Part shown: positions 25,318-34,313 of the stretch, piece after piece
Numbering within the stretch: the first letter of the stretch is position 1
Layout: each line of letters begins with the position of its first letter
Assembly: GCF_900112365.1 (NCBI RefSeq)
Contig: NZ_FOLQ01000018.1
Coordinates: 62,001 to 126,000 of the forward strand
Source: Spirosoma endophyticum
GTDB lineage: Bacteria > Bacteroidota > Bacteroidia > Cytophagales > Spirosomataceae
Length of the DNA: 64,000 nucleotides
Reading direction: 5' to 3'
Made by a program: the position numbers and the translations under genes
The notes under the pieces: generated by a model
What the model was told of the DNA's origin: nothing
Database searches by the model: none
What the model saw: only the letters and a program-made list of their open reading frames with translations

Positions 25318-26511
25318 ATGCTTTCCGTTTCCGATGCATTCGCCATTACTCAGCAGCACCTGCTGACCTTAGCTGTTGAAACGATTTCACTCCATGACGC
25401 ACTCGGGCGCGTTCTGCGTGAGGCAGTCCATGCTGACCGCGATTTCCCGCCCTTCAATCGTGTGGCGATGGATGGCATTGGTATTCAATTTTCGGCCTAT
25501 GCCGCCGGGCAGCGAACGTTTCCACTGGCTGGTCAACAATTTGCGGGGAAAGCTCAACTAACCCTGACCGATGCAGCCGCCTGCCTGGAAGTGATGACCG
25601 GCGCCATGCTTCCCCGTGGCGTTGATACGGTCATTCGGTATGAGGACGTAACAATTTCATCGGGTCAGGCCACTATCACGATTGAAGATGTTGAACAGGG
25701 GCAACACATTCACGCCCGGGCCACCGACCGTCGGTTGGGTGATGAACTGTTGCCTGTCGGTACGTTGCTTAGTCCATCGGCTATTGCCGTAGCCGCTTCA
25801 GTTGGGCAAGCGACCGTATCGGTAACGAAACTTCCGCGCGTAGCGCTCATTTCTACCGGCGACGAATTGGTGGATGTTGCCGAAACGCCACTGCCTTACC
25901 AGATTCGGCGGTCAAATACGTATATGCTTCGGGCCGCGCTGACGTCATTAGGCATTCAGGCTACATTGCACCATATCGTTGATGATGAAGCCATTTTAGC
26001 CAAGCAGTTGGCGGAATTACTTGCCGAAAACGACGTACTGATTCTGAGTGGAGGGGTTTCGGCCGGGAAAGCCGATTTTGTGCCGGACGTACTGGCCCGA
26101 ATAGGGGTTCAAAAGCAATTTCATAAAATCGAGCAGAAACCGGGAAAACCGCTTTGGTTTGGAACGGCATCCAGTAAAACGGTTTTTGGGTTACCCGGCA
26201 ATCCAGTCTCGACCATACTTTGTGGGTACCGCTACGTGCTACCTTATCTGCGGGCGTCGCTGGGGCTACCACCCGCACCCGTTCATTACGCGCAACTGGC
26301 AAAGCCGGTGGTTTTTAAACCTGCTCTTACCTACTTCCTGCCCGTGCGACTCACATCCGACCCCGACGGTCGAACATGGGCTCACCCGTTGCCAGGCTCT
26401 GGCTCGGCCGATTTCGCCAATTTGCTGGAAGCCAACGCGTTTATGGAACTACCCGCCGAGCGCTCAGAATTTGGTGAAGGTGACAGTTTTCAGGTGTGGT
26501 TGACAGAATAG
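25318..26511 (+). CDS. moeA: Molybdopterin molybdotransferase
   Basis: The 397-residue enzyme inserts molybdate into adenylylated molybdopterin. Signatures: DRDFPPFNRVAMDG, MTGAMLPRGVDTVIRYEDV, ALISTGDELVD, LSGGVSAGKADFVPDVL and FGLPGNPVST. The length fits MoeA. It is divergent from moaC-mobA; together they cover three of the later cofactor steps. A T-rich run follows the stop at 26511, then a repeat hairpin at 26521-26581. Confidence 0.95.
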   Translation: MLSVSDAFAITQQHLLTLAVETISLHDALGRVLREAVHADRDFPPFNRVAMDGIGIQFSAYAAGQRTFPLAGQQFAGKAQLTLTDAAACLEVMTGAMLPRGVDTVIRYEDVTISSGQATITIEDVEQGQHIHARATDRRLGDELLPVGTLLSPSAIAVAASVGQATVSVTKLPRVALISTGDELVDVAETPLPYQIRRSNTYMLRAALTSLGIQATLHHIVDDEAILAKQLAELLAENDVLILSGGVSAGKADFVPDVLARIGVQKQFHKIEQKPGKPLWFGTASSKTVFGLPGNPVSTILCGYRYVLPYLRASLGLPPAPVHYAQLAKPVVFKPALTYFLPVRLTSDPDGRTWAHPLPGSGSADFANLLEANAFMELPAERSEFGEGDSFQVWLTE

Positions 26512-26520
26512 TTTTTTTTT

Positions 26521-26581
26521 AACAGAGCGGTACGCAGTACACAGAGAGAATGCACCATTGTGTACTCCGGGCCGCTCTGTT
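26521..26581. repeat. Inverted repeat AACAGAGCGG, CACAGAG-related
   Basis: AACAGAGCGG at 26521-26530 pairs with CCGCTCTGTT at 26572-26581, and GTACACA at 26537-26543 pairs with TGTGTAC at 26559-26565. The T-run that precedes it at 26512-26520 gives a terminator only for minus-strand reading; for moeA the hairpin comes after the T-run. The same CACAGAG word is present at 17319-17404. Confidence 0.6.
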
Positions 26582-26609
26582 TACTACATACCGTTTGATT
26601 AGTTGTCGA

Positions 26610-26639
26610 TTGACCCTATTTTTAGGTTTTCTACATTTG
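26610..26639 (+). promoter_or_regulatory. Bacteroidota-type promoter, TTG-N19-TACATTTG
   Basis: TTG at 26610-26612 and TACATTTG at 26632-26639 are separated by 19 bases, matching the -33/-7 pattern. The ATG of the nitrilase-family gene follows 39 bases downstream at 26679. Confidence 0.65.
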
Positions 26640-26678
26640 GGGTCCTTTAAACCAAAATAGTGTTTAAAACGACGTATT

Positions 26679-27644
26679 ATGGAGACTCTTCGTGTAGCGA
26701 CTGCCCAGTTTGAAAACGCAAGTGGCGATAAAAATTACAATTTGGGCATGATCCGAAAGCTGTCGGCGCAGGCCGCTCAGCAAGGTGCGCAGGTTGTTGC
26801 TTTCCACGAATGCTCGGTAACGGGCTATACGTTTGCCCGCCATTTGTCGAAAGAACAATTGCTGGATCTGGCGGAATACATTCCCGACGGCGACAGTATC
26901 CGGGCATTAACTGAGATTGCCCGCGACAACAATATCGTCGTGCTGGCTGGATTATTTGAAAAAGACGCCCAGGACCAGCTATTCAAAGCGTACGTATGCG
27001 TTGACAAAAATGGACTGGTCGCCAAGTATCGAAAACTGCATCCGTTCATCAACTCACATCTGTTACCCGGTGATCAATACGTGGTTTTTGATTTATACGG
27101 CTGGAAATGTGGCATCTTAATCTGCTACGACAATAACATCATCGAAAATGTGCGGGCCACGGCACTGCTGGGAGCCGACCTTATTTTCATGCCCCACGTA
27201 ACGATGCTAACGCCCTCTACCCGGCCGGGCGCGGGTTTTGCCGATCCGGCCTTATGGACAAATCGGGAGAACGATCCAACGTCATTACGGCTGGAATTCG
27301 ACGGAATGAAAGGCCGGGCCTGGTTAATGAAATGGTTACCGGCCCGGGCCTACGATAATGGTATTTATGTGGTCTTCTCCAATCCGATTGGCATGGATGA
27401 TGACCAATTAAAAAACGGCTGTTCCATGATTATTGATCCTTTTGGCGACGTCATTGCGGAATGCCGACAGCTAGGCAATGAGGTCGTTACGGCAATCTGC
27501 AATCCCGAAAAACTCCGTCAGGCGGGTGGTTATCGCTACCGCAACGCCCGGCGTCCCGACTTGTACGGCGATATCATCAGCCAGGAACATGCGTCCAACC
27601 AAAGCGTCGTTTGGATGAATCCCCCGGAAACGGAAAACCAATAA
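26679..27644 (+). CDS. Carbon-nitrogen hydrolase (nitrilase superfamily amidase)
   Basis: The 321-residue protein has the nitrilase-superfamily triad: Glu44 in VAFHECSVTGY, Lys119 in KYRKLHPF and Cys149 in CGILICYDNNI, with the substrate-pocket segment PHVTMLTP after it. Such enzymes hydrolyse amides, nitriles or carbamoyl groups of small molecules in the cytoplasm. The C-terminal half ends with GGYRYRNARRPDLYGDI, common in aliphatic amidase-like members. It has its own promoter and no co-directional partner. The substrate is unknown. Confidence 0.87.
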   Translation: METLRVATAQFENASGDKNYNLGMIRKLSAQAAQQGAQVVAFHECSVTGYTFARHLSKEQLLDLAEYIPDGDSIRALTEIARDNNIVVLAGLFEKDAQDQLFKAYVCVDKNGLVAKYRKLHPFINSHLLPGDQYVVFDLYGWKCGILICYDNNIIENVRATALLGADLIFMPHVTMLTPSTRPGAGFADPALWTNRENDPTSLRLEFDGMKGRAWLMKWLPARAYDNGIYVVFSNPIGMDDDQLKNGCSMIIDPFGDVIAECRQLGNEVVTAICNPEKLRQAGGYRYRNARRPDLYGDIISQEHASNQSVVWMNPPETENQ

Positions 27645-27729
27645 GTCAGAATTTTCGGAATGCCAGTGCCACGGTTGCCACACTATCGAAACAAAACCGT
27701 GGTACCAGGCTTGACTAAAACCCTGGAAG

Positions 27730-28596
27730 TCAGTTGCGCGTTGCCGACGATTTACCAGCCGGTTCAACCACTAATCCTTCGTTCGGCTTCCATTTGTCAT
27801 ACTCCATGTAGCGGGCAGTTTGCGTCGCAACGTCAATCCCTTTAAGTTTGGCCACTACGTGTAGCGCCCCATCAATGCCGGCCGAGACGCCCGCCGTGGT
27901 AATGATTTGACCATTATCGACAAACCGGGTATTCCGCAAAATTTTAGCGTTGGGCGTGGCTTTTTGCAAGGCATCAATGTAGTTATGGAACGTAGTGGCC
28001 TGCTTGCCATCCAATAGGCCAGCTCTGGCCAGTAGACCAGCTCCGGTGCAAACCGACAACATGATTTCTGCCCGCTCAGCGGAGGCTTTTATCCAGTTAA
28101 TGAGTGGTTTATTTTCCAGAAAAGGGCCCGTTTGACCACCCGGTAGCACAACAATATCCGGCTTTGGGCAATCCGTAAGGCTGTAGTTCGGCACAATTTT
28201 GATGAAGCCCTGGCTGATGATGGGCTCTTTCGTGAGCGAAACGGTGTAGACATTAAAGCCTTCCGTCGAAGCAAATACTTCACTTGGTCCCGAGAAATCC
28301 AGCACTTCGACCCCGTTATGAATAAAAATCGCTACGTTACGTTTCTGCGAGGTTTTCTGTTTCCCACGAATCGAATCCATCAGGACGACACTACGTTTGA
28401 CAAGGGTCATACCGCAATGTTTGCACAGACCGGGCGCATTGTGCCGCTCCAGATCGCACGCACTGCCACAAGGCGCACAGTAATAAGCCATTACCTCACT
28501 CACTTTTGCCCGTTTTTGGGCGTTAGTCAGCCCGGAAAAGGAAATGAATAGAAAGGCCAGGACCAGCGATCGGACGGAATAAATAAGTGTGTTCAT
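27730..28596 (-). CDS. Exported DJ-1/PfpI family protein with N-terminal Cys-rich metal-binding segment
   Basis: The start is ATG at 28596, where a signal peptide (MNTLIYSVRS... to NAQ) begins. Residues 38-66 carry Cys40, Cys43, Cys47, Cys58 and Cys61 in a layout like the heavy-metal-binding zinc-ribbon domain (CKHCGMTLV). A DJ-1/PfpI domain follows (about 86-280) with the nucleophile-elbow cysteine Cys183 in LSVCTGAGLLARAGLLDG. The gene overlaps the upstream GlxA-like regulator by four bases (ATGA), so the two are translated from one mRNA. It may sense or handle metals or reactive aldehydes in the periplasm; this is inference. No partner metal transporter is seen. Confidence 0.8.
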   Translation of the reverse strand: MNTLIYSVRSLVLAFLFISFSGLTNAQKRAKVSEVMAYYCAPCGSACDLERHNAPGLCKHCGMTLVKRSVVLMDSIRGKQKTSQKRNVAIFIHNGVEVLDFSGPSEVFASTEGFNVYTVSLTKEPIISQGFIKIVPNYSLTDCPKPDIVVLPGGQTGPFLENKPLINWIKASAERAEIMLSVCTGAGLLARAGLLDGKQATTFHNYIDALQKATPNAKILRNTRFVDNGQIITTAGVSAGIDGALHVVAKLKGIDVATQTARYMEYDKWKPNEGLVVEPAGKSSATRN

Positions 28597-29573
28597 AAGG
28601 AGATTCGTAAAGAGGAAAATGAATGTCGAGCAGACGTAGTAGCATCTGATTTTTGCCAGATACGGCGTAATTGCCGGGCGTCCTGAAAACCACATTTGGC
28701 CGCAATCGCGTCCATCGTTATGCCTGGATTATTGATCAAGGTTCGGGCCAATTCGAGCCGAAGCAGGGTTGTGTAGGCATTGATGGTTGTACCCGTTTCT
28801 TTGCGAAACGTTCGGGTCAGGTTACGGATACTCATGCTGGCGATTTCGGCTAGTTGGCCAAGAGTCGTTTTTTCAGCCAGATTCGCAATCAGCCAATCCT
28901 GTAACTGATGAATCGCTACATTCATGTGGTTCCGGTAATCCAGGTAAACACTCTTCTGCGAATGCGATTCACCGCGCCGGAAATAAACGACCAATTCGCG
29001 GGCGACCTGGGTGGTGAATAACGGGCCCTGTTGCTCTTCCAGGATGGCCAGTGCCAGATCAATGCCCGCCGTTACGCCCGCACTGGTATAAATGCCGTTA
29101 TCCTTCACAAACAGCTTCTCGGGTTGCGTATTCAGTTGCGGATAGTTCGTTTGCAATTCGTCTAACCGCTTCCAATGCGTCGTGCATTTCCGGCCATCGA
29201 GCAATCCAGCCTGAGCCAGCGTAAACGCTCCCGTACAAACCGAGCATAAATAAACACCCTGCTCATGCTGACGCCGGAGCCAGTCGAAAAAAGCGCTTCC
29301 CTCCTCTCTGAACTGGGCCGAACGGATATACTCCATGTCCATACCGGGCAGAAAAATATAGTCGCCGGGTTGCGTCGAAACGGACTCAAAAGGCAATACC
29401 GATCCAAAACCCAAACCTGCCGAACTGGTAACAGGCTGTTGGAAAGAGCAATACGTCAGTTGATACGAAGCTCCGTACTCTCTGGCTTCGTAAAAAACCT
29501 GAACAGGGCCTGTCAGGTCCAGCACATGGACCCAGGGCGGCACAACGAAAACAACCTGTACAACGCGCGACAT
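28593..29573 (-). CDS. GlxA-type transcriptional regulator: DJ-1/PfpI domain plus AraC HTH
   Basis: The 326-residue regulator joins an N-terminal DJ-1/PfpI domain (about 1-185, Cys113 in YLCSVCTGAFTLA, the usual nucleophile-elbow spot) to an AraC-type DNA-binding domain (about 220-310: LGQLAEIASMSIRNLTRTFRKETG and DAIAAKCGFQDARQLRRIWQK). Family members control nearby genes in response to small molecules. Four-base overlap with the DJ-1/metal-binding gene suggests it regulates its own operon. The ligand is unknown. A possible -7 element, TACTTTTA on the minus strand, lies in the 30 bases upstream. Confidence 0.85.
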   Translation of the reverse strand: MSRVVQVVFVVPPWVHVLDLTGPVQVFYEAREYGASYQLTYCSFQQPVTSSAGLGFGSVLPFESVSTQPGDYIFLPGMDMEYIRSAQFREEGSAFFDWLRRQHEQGVYLCSVCTGAFTLAQAGLLDGRKCTTHWKRLDELQTNYPQLNTQPEKLFVKDNGIYTSAGVTAGIDLALAILEEQQGPLFTTQVARELVVYFRRGESHSQKSVYLDYRNHMNVAIHQLQDWLIANLAEKTTLGQLAEIASMSIRNLTRTFRKETGTTINAYTTLLRLELARTLINNPGITMDAIAAKCGFQDARQLRRIWQKSDATTSARHSFSSLRISL

Positions 29574-29777
29574 CGGATGGCTGAGCTAGTTCGTAAAAGT
29601 ACGGGGTATTTTTATCCTCAGGCAGCCAATCGCCGGACATTTTGGGCCATCTTCTAAACCATCATTTTCTCTACTACGTAGCCGTTTTGATCGAATGCCT
29701 GTAACGATACATGCTAGGTGAAATACCTGTTCGATACGCGATCTGCTGCGTCATCCGGCATTACCAGCGAAAACGTC

Positions 29778-29785
29778 TATCTTTG
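29778..29785 (+). promoter_or_regulatory. -7 promoter element TATCTTTG before the DUF4254 gene
   Basis: TATCTTTG is an exact TAnnTTTG match 17 bases before the preferred ATG at 29803. No -33 TTG was found. It probably drives DUF4254 and the downstream GT9 gene. Confidence 0.5.
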
Positions 29786-29802
29786 TAGTCGATTAATTGC
29801 TT

Positions 29803-30408
29803 ATGAACGCCACGTTTGCCAACGACTTATTTCGTCAGAGTATTCAGGATTATCACCTGACCGATCACGTCGACACGTCCATTAAAAATCCATTTTCGCC
29901 CAGCGACATTGCCTTTCTACTGTACCAGAAAAACTGGACCGATACGGTTCAGTGGCATCTGGAAGATATCATCCGCAGCCCAACCATTCGTCCCGATGAG
30001 CTGGTTGCGATTAAGCGCCGGATTGACCAATCGAATCAGGACCGGACTGATACGGTAGAGCAGATAGATGCCTGGTTCTCGGCGCAATTCCAGGGAATTA
30101 CGCCTAAGCCAGCGGCCCGGATGAATTCCGAAACGCCCGCCTGGCTCCTCGACCGGATGTCGATTTTGCAACTTAAGCTCTACCATTTTCGCGAGCAGGT
30201 TGACCGGCCTTCGGTTTCGGACGAACACCGCCAGAAAGCAGTACAAAAACTCGAGGTGCTGGTTGAACAGGAAAGCGATCTGGCCCGCTGCTTTGATGAA
30301 CTGCTGGAAGATATCCGCAACGGCGACCGATACATGAAGGTGTACCGGCAAATGAAAATGTATAACGATCCCACGCTCAACCCGGTGCTTTACAGCAGTC
30401 AGGAATAG
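29803..30408 (+). CDS. DUF4254 domain protein
   Basis: The ATG at 29803 is preferred over the TTG two codons earlier. The 201-residue helical protein has no signal peptide or membrane segment. DUF4254 proteins are common in Bacteroidota and often lie beside GT9 transferases, as here: the heptosyltransferase-like gene starts six bases after this stop. A role in LPS or glycan assembly is suggested by that context only; no catalytic residues can be identified. Confidence 0.75.
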   Translation: MNATFANDLFRQSIQDYHLTDHVDTSIKNPFSPSDIAFLLYQKNWTDTVQWHLEDIIRSPTIRPDELVAIKRRIDQSNQDRTDTVEQIDAWFSAQFQGITPKPAARMNSETPAWLLDRMSILQLKLYHFREQVDRPSVSDEHRQKAVQKLEVLVEQESDLARCFDELLEDIRNGDRYMKVYRQMKMYNDPTLNPVLYSSQE

Positions 30409-30414
30409 TCAAGT

Positions 30415-31473
30415 ATGAAGCAACTGCTTCTTCTCCGATTTTCGGCCATGGGCGATGTGGCCCTGCTGACGCCTGTAGTTCAGGCATTCACGATACGTTA
30501 TCCTGACCGGAGCATTACGCTGGTGACGCGGCAGAAATTCGCCGTTTTTTTCGAACAATTCCCTAACGTCCGCATCATTGGTGCTGATTTCGAGGGACAA
30601 CACAAGGGATTTGGCGGCTTGCTACGTCTGTTTGGCGAACTTCGGCAGTTAGGCCCATTTGAGGTAGTTCTTGATGCCCATCAGAATCTTCGGTCGGGCG
30701 TTCTAAAAAGCTTATTTCGGTTAGTTGGCGTACCGTCGGTAACGATTGACAAAGGCAGATCGGATAAAAAAGAGCTGACCCGAAAGGAGCATAAAATTCG
30801 GCGCCAGTTGCCGCATTCTGTTGAGCGCTACGCCCGGGTATTTGACGAAGCAGGATTTATACTCCAGCCCGATCATCCGTTTCAATTTCCACCGTTTACG
30901 TCTGCCGAAGACGAGCTTACTACGTTTCTGAGCCGACAATCAATTCCCGCCGATACGCCCTGGCTCGGCATTGCTCCGTTTGCGCAACATCTGCAGAAAA
31001 TGTGGCCGTTCGATCGGTTTGCTCCACTGCTTGAGCAACTGTATGCCCAGCAACCCCTTACGATTTTCCTCTTCGGCGGTGGCCCATCGGAAATTGATCA
31101 GCTTGAGACACTACGTCAACAATTTCCGCAGGCAATACGTGTAGCCGGGCAGCTTTCGATGGCGGCTGAACTGGCTCTGATACGCCGACTAAGCGGTATG
31201 CTGTGTATGGATTCGGGGAATATGCACCTGGCCGCCTTGAGCGATGTACCGGTGCTTTCCATCTGGGGAGCCACTCACCCCGACGCAGGCTTCGGTCCGT
31301 GGGGGCAAGGTGAGGAGGCTATCCTACAAATTCCCACCGACGTATTAACCTGCCGCCCCTGTTCGGTATTCGGAAATAAACCCTGCTGGCGGGGTGATCT
31401 GGCCTGCCTGAATGACATTTCGGTGGAAGCAGTTGCCAGGCGTGTTCAACGGATGCTTACCACACGCGACTAG
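30415..31473 (+). CDS. Glycosyltransferase family 9 (ADP-heptose:LPS heptosyltransferase-like)
   Basis: This 352-residue protein has the GT9 layout: LLLRFSAMGDVALLTPVVQ at the start, then APFAQHLQKMWPFDRFAPLL for the donor site, and MLCMDSGNMHLAALSDVPVLSIWGATHPDAGFGPW at the C-terminal half. GT9 enzymes add heptose to the LPS core in the cytoplasm. The acceptor and exact sugar are not known. It is translated directly after a DUF4254 gene (six-base gap). The last 17 bases overlap a convergent membrane protein gene. A second GT9 gene lies 2 kb away. Confidence 0.88.
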   Translation: MKQLLLLRFSAMGDVALLTPVVQAFTIRYPDRSITLVTRQKFAVFFEQFPNVRIIGADFEGQHKGFGGLLRLFGELRQLGPFEVVLDAHQNLRSGVLKSLFRLVGVPSVTIDKGRSDKKELTRKEHKIRRQLPHSVERYARVFDEAGFILQPDHPFQFPPFTSAEDELTTFLSRQSIPADTPWLGIAPFAQHLQKMWPFDRFAPLLEQLYAQQPLTIFLFGGGPSEIDQLETLRQQFPQAIRVAGQLSMAAELALIRRLSGMLCMDSGNMHLAALSDVPVLSIWGATHPDAGFGPWGQGEEAILQIPTDVLTCRPCSVFGNKPCWRGDLACLNDISVEAVARRVQRMLTTRD

Positions 31474-32209
31474 CGACTACGTTAATGAACGTGTTCACGA
31501 TGAAGGCCAGCCCAAACGACAGAGCCACCGAAAATTCAGGAAGTAAAAAGGCTTGCAAAAACAGAAACGTAGTGAACCCCAGCAACCCAATAACCAGCCC
31601 ACGTAGCGTTGTGATGGCGGCATTACTTCCCTGAAGGGTATGCGAAAAAATGGCCAGCACGGACGTCATAATAGGAAAGGGCGTTAAAATACCACTCCAG
31701 TTTGGCCCAAGCACGCTGGCTAATCCAGTGATGACCAGCACAAATACAGTCGCAACCGTCATCCGAATGGGAATGTCGAACGGTAAGCGTCGGGTGCCAG
31801 TTACTTGCCCGGTCGGTTTAGGAAAAAACCGCAGCGCCAGTAAGACACTAACTATTACAAGCGGATAACTCACCAACAAATCCAGCTGTAAATAATTGAA
31901 GAGCAGGGCGGTGATGGTGTAAATCACATACGCCAGCAGGAGAGTAGGCAACCAGGATAGTTTTCGCGAAAAGGCCGAGTAGCTAAGGCAAAAACTGATC
32001 AACGCCAGAATGCCCGTCATCACCCCCTGAATCGAATGGATACCGAATTCCTTGCCCTGTTCAAGAATGAAAAACAGGAGAATAGGCCCGGCTGTCCACG
32101 GCATACTGCCAATCAATCCTCCTATTTTATTTCCCCACTTCCGAATCGCCAGTGTCACTAACGCAATAACGGCCGGTATGATAGTTACTTTAATAAGAAG
32201 AAGATTCAT
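31457..32209 (-). CDS. Integral membrane protein, about eight helices, unknown function
   Basis: This 250-residue protein is almost wholly hydrophobic, with about eight membrane segments (for example near 1-20, 40-60, 62-80, 88-108, 115-128, 148-168, 178-198 and 205-247). It has no motif I recognise. It overlaps the convergent GT9 gene by 17 bases. A link to LPS building is possible from position only. Confidence 0.7.
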   Translation of the reverse strand: MNLLLIKVTIIPAVIALVTLAIRKWGNKIGGLIGSMPWTAGPILLFFILEQGKEFGIHSIQGVMTGILALISFCLSYSAFSRKLSWLPTLLLAYVIYTITALLFNYLQLDLLVSYPLVIVSVLLALRFFPKPTGQVTGTRRLPFDIPIRMTVATVFVLVITGLASVLGPNWSGILTPFPIMTSVLAIFSHTLQGSNAAITTLRGLVIGLLGFTTFLFLQAFLLPEFSVALSFGLAFIVNTFINVVASRVW

Positions 32210-32338
32210 TCGTGTGCGTACAATTGGCGCGCAAGTTAGGCGATTGCTTTATGAGTTAATAAATGACCGGATGCATTTCTGTACGATTTGACCGCTTTCA
32301 AACTAGATTTTTACCGTAAAAGAGTTAGGGATCAATTG

Positions 32339-33184
32339 TTACTGTTTGTGCTTTTTGCCCGTACCCAGCCATAACAAACTGTCAACAATTAATCGATTCT
32401 GTGTATCACTTTCAAAGGTAAATGACAGTTCTTTATCCGTTTTATTTTCGTAGTCTATATCGTTGTGGCCCATATTCAAATAGATCATTTTATACTTTTT
32501 ATTGGTCCAGACTACTGGGTAATAACCACTGTGCCAGATCTCATGTAATTTTGGTCCAGTACCCAACGGAAAGCTTGTCGAATCAATTGACACCAGTATG
32601 TCTATATTGGGATTCGTACGTAAATCGTTCTGACATATGTACCATTCATTCGGTGTCGATTTAAACGTAGCAGGCAGACGCTTCATAGCGGGATGCTTTC
32701 GATCTTCCACCCGCAAAATAGCCGATGTAGGCCGCCAGGTATTACTTACGTACGAACCCGATCCTAAAAATTCTTTGTGATACCAGTCCCAATTTTGCGG
32801 ATAAGCAGAAGGCGTCAACGCAAAAGCCGCAAAATGACAGCCCATCCAGGCGCCACCCGTCTCCATATAGTTCTGGAAGGCAGCCCGTTGTTCAGGTGTT
32901 TCGGGACGCGTATCCAAAAAAATTACGACGGCATAGTGAGATAGAAATTCGGCGTTAAGATTAGTCCAGTTTGAGGTCGAATCGTACGTAAAATTATTCG
33001 CAGCCGCTACCTTCGGAAACCATCGATTTGCCTCATGCACATAACTAATATGTGCCTTATCATTTTTAGCTGTGTAAAAAGCAATGACATTGAATTTGGA
33101 ATTACTTTTTTGTGCCTGAGCAGTAGCAACGAAATAAAGGAGAAAGGCAAAGAGCGGGATTATTTTTTTAGCGGATTGGATCAT
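32339..33184 (-). CDS. ThuA-like domain protein, exported
   Basis: The 281-residue protein has a signal peptide (to about residue 25, ATAQAQ). The remainder fits the ThuA (trehalose-utilisation-type, class-I-amidotransferase-like) fold: NVIAFYTAKNDKAH near the start, YAVVIFLDTRPETPEQRAAFQNYMETGGAWMGCHFAAF in the middle and PVVWTNKKYKMIYLNMGHN near the end. Many Bacteroidota have such proteins in sugar-use loci, but no partner genes are seen here. Function is unknown. Confidence 0.82.
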   Translation of the reverse strand: MIQSAKKIIPLFAFLLYFVATAQAQKSNSKFNVIAFYTAKNDKAHISYVHEANRWFPKVAAANNFTYDSTSNWTNLNAEFLSHYAVVIFLDTRPETPEQRAAFQNYMETGGAWMGCHFAAFALTPSAYPQNWDWYHKEFLGSGSYVSNTWRPTSAILRVEDRKHPAMKRLPATFKSTPNEWYICQNDLRTNPNIDILVSIDSTSFPLGTGPKLHEIWHSGYYPVVWTNKKYKMIYLNMGHNDIDYENKTDKELSFTFESDTQNRLIVDSLLWLGTGKKHKQ

Positions 33185-33262
33185 AATTTCCGTAGGCTAC
33201 AACCTGAATGCTACGTATAAAAAATACTAAAGCAACGGTTTTTCCACGTAGCGTTGTTTCAA

Positions 33263-34261
33263 CTACTCAAGGTTCTTTTTCTTCGTTCGCAGCTCTTTTA
33301 CTTCAAAATCAAACGGAAGATTGTTCATGCACTTGAAATGCTTCATGGGGCAATTACCCAAACCTGTAGCCGAACAGGGTCGACAGCCTAAGCCAGACGC
33401 TTCGAGCCGGACATGGGGCGTTTTGTAGGGATAAAACCCAAATTGGGGCGTCGTGCTGCCCCAGATGGAGTAGACTTTCTTGCCCAGGGCCGCGGCTATG
33501 TGCATAAGGCCCGTATCATGGCTGAATACCACCCGTGCCCGTTGCAGCAATGACGCCGACTGATTGAGGTTATAGTGGCCGCAGGCATTGTAAATCTGCC
33601 GCTCTCCCAACGCCTTCACAATTTCCTCGCCCGCTGTTCGGTCAGTTTTATCGCCCAGCAACACAACCGGGTAATTGATTTTACGACAAAGCTCAATCAT
33701 GCGTTTGACCGGCAACCGTCGGGTCAGGCGCTGACCACCAATGACATAGGCCACAAAGTCGTGCTGGTGCGTAATGGGAAGCCAGTCGGTTTCAATTTCA
33801 TCTTTGTACGGAATGACGTAATCCAGTCCCCTACCATCGTTTTCAACGCCTAATGGTTGAACGGTTGCCATCATACGCTCCACGATGTGCTGATCAGGCA
33901 ACGCATTTATTTTCCAACGGACATAAAGCCACTCACGAAACGATTGTGTTTCAACACTGAAGGATCGAACCGCCAGCGATGCTTTAATCAGCCCTGTAAA
34001 AAAATTATTCTGGAGGTCGATGATGTAGTCAAACCGGACAGCACGGAGTTGGCGAATTAGCGTATATACATTCCCATCCAGATAGTGTTGTTCCCTGATA
34101 TATGGATTATACGCGATCAAGGACGCATAGTCCCGTTTCGTACAGAAATGTAACTCAGCATTGGGAAGTTGCTTCTTCAGGCAACGCACAACAGGCGTTG
34201 TCAGTACAACATCGCCAATGGACGCAAATTGTAGAACCAATATCCTGATCGACCGAGTCAT
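33263..34261 (-). CDS. Glycosyltransferase family 9 (heptosyltransferase-like)
   Basis: The 332-residue protein has the GT9 pattern: ILVLQFASIGDVVLTTPVVR, IGGQRLTRRLPVKRMIEL, VVFSHDTGLMHIAAALGKKVYSIWGSTTPQFGFYPY. The C terminus has four cysteines in GCRPCSATGLGNCPMKHFKC, possibly a metal or structural cluster, which is matched by CRPCSVFGNKPC in the other GT9 gene here. It probably adds heptose to LPS core. It is transcribed alone; the gap to the ThuA gene holds no clear signal. Confidence 0.88.
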   Translation of the reverse strand: MTRSIRILVLQFASIGDVVLTTPVVRCLKKQLPNAELHFCTKRDYASLIAYNPYIREQHYLDGNVYTLIRQLRAVRFDYIIDLQNNFFTGLIKASLAVRSFSVETQSFREWLYVRWKINALPDQHIVERMMATVQPLGVENDGRGLDYVIPYKDEIETDWLPITHQHDFVAYVIGGQRLTRRLPVKRMIELCRKINYPVVLLGDKTDRTAGEEIVKALGERQIYNACGHYNLNQSASLLQRARVVFSHDTGLMHIAAALGKKVYSIWGSTTPQFGFYPYKTPHVRLEASGLGCRPCSATGLGNCPMKHFKCMNNLPFDFEVKELRTKKKNLE

Positions 34262-34313
34262 GCCCCTATCTTTTTTACAAAGCTATTTTATTTATAGTAA
34301 GCCGCCAAACCAA

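Noticed and set aside
29674-29754. Minus-strand reading starting ATG at 29754, MTQQIAYRTGISPSMYRYRH..., like the end of an AraC helix-turn-helix
   Set aside because: Only 26 residues, no promoter or longer coding context; at best a remnant of a regulator.
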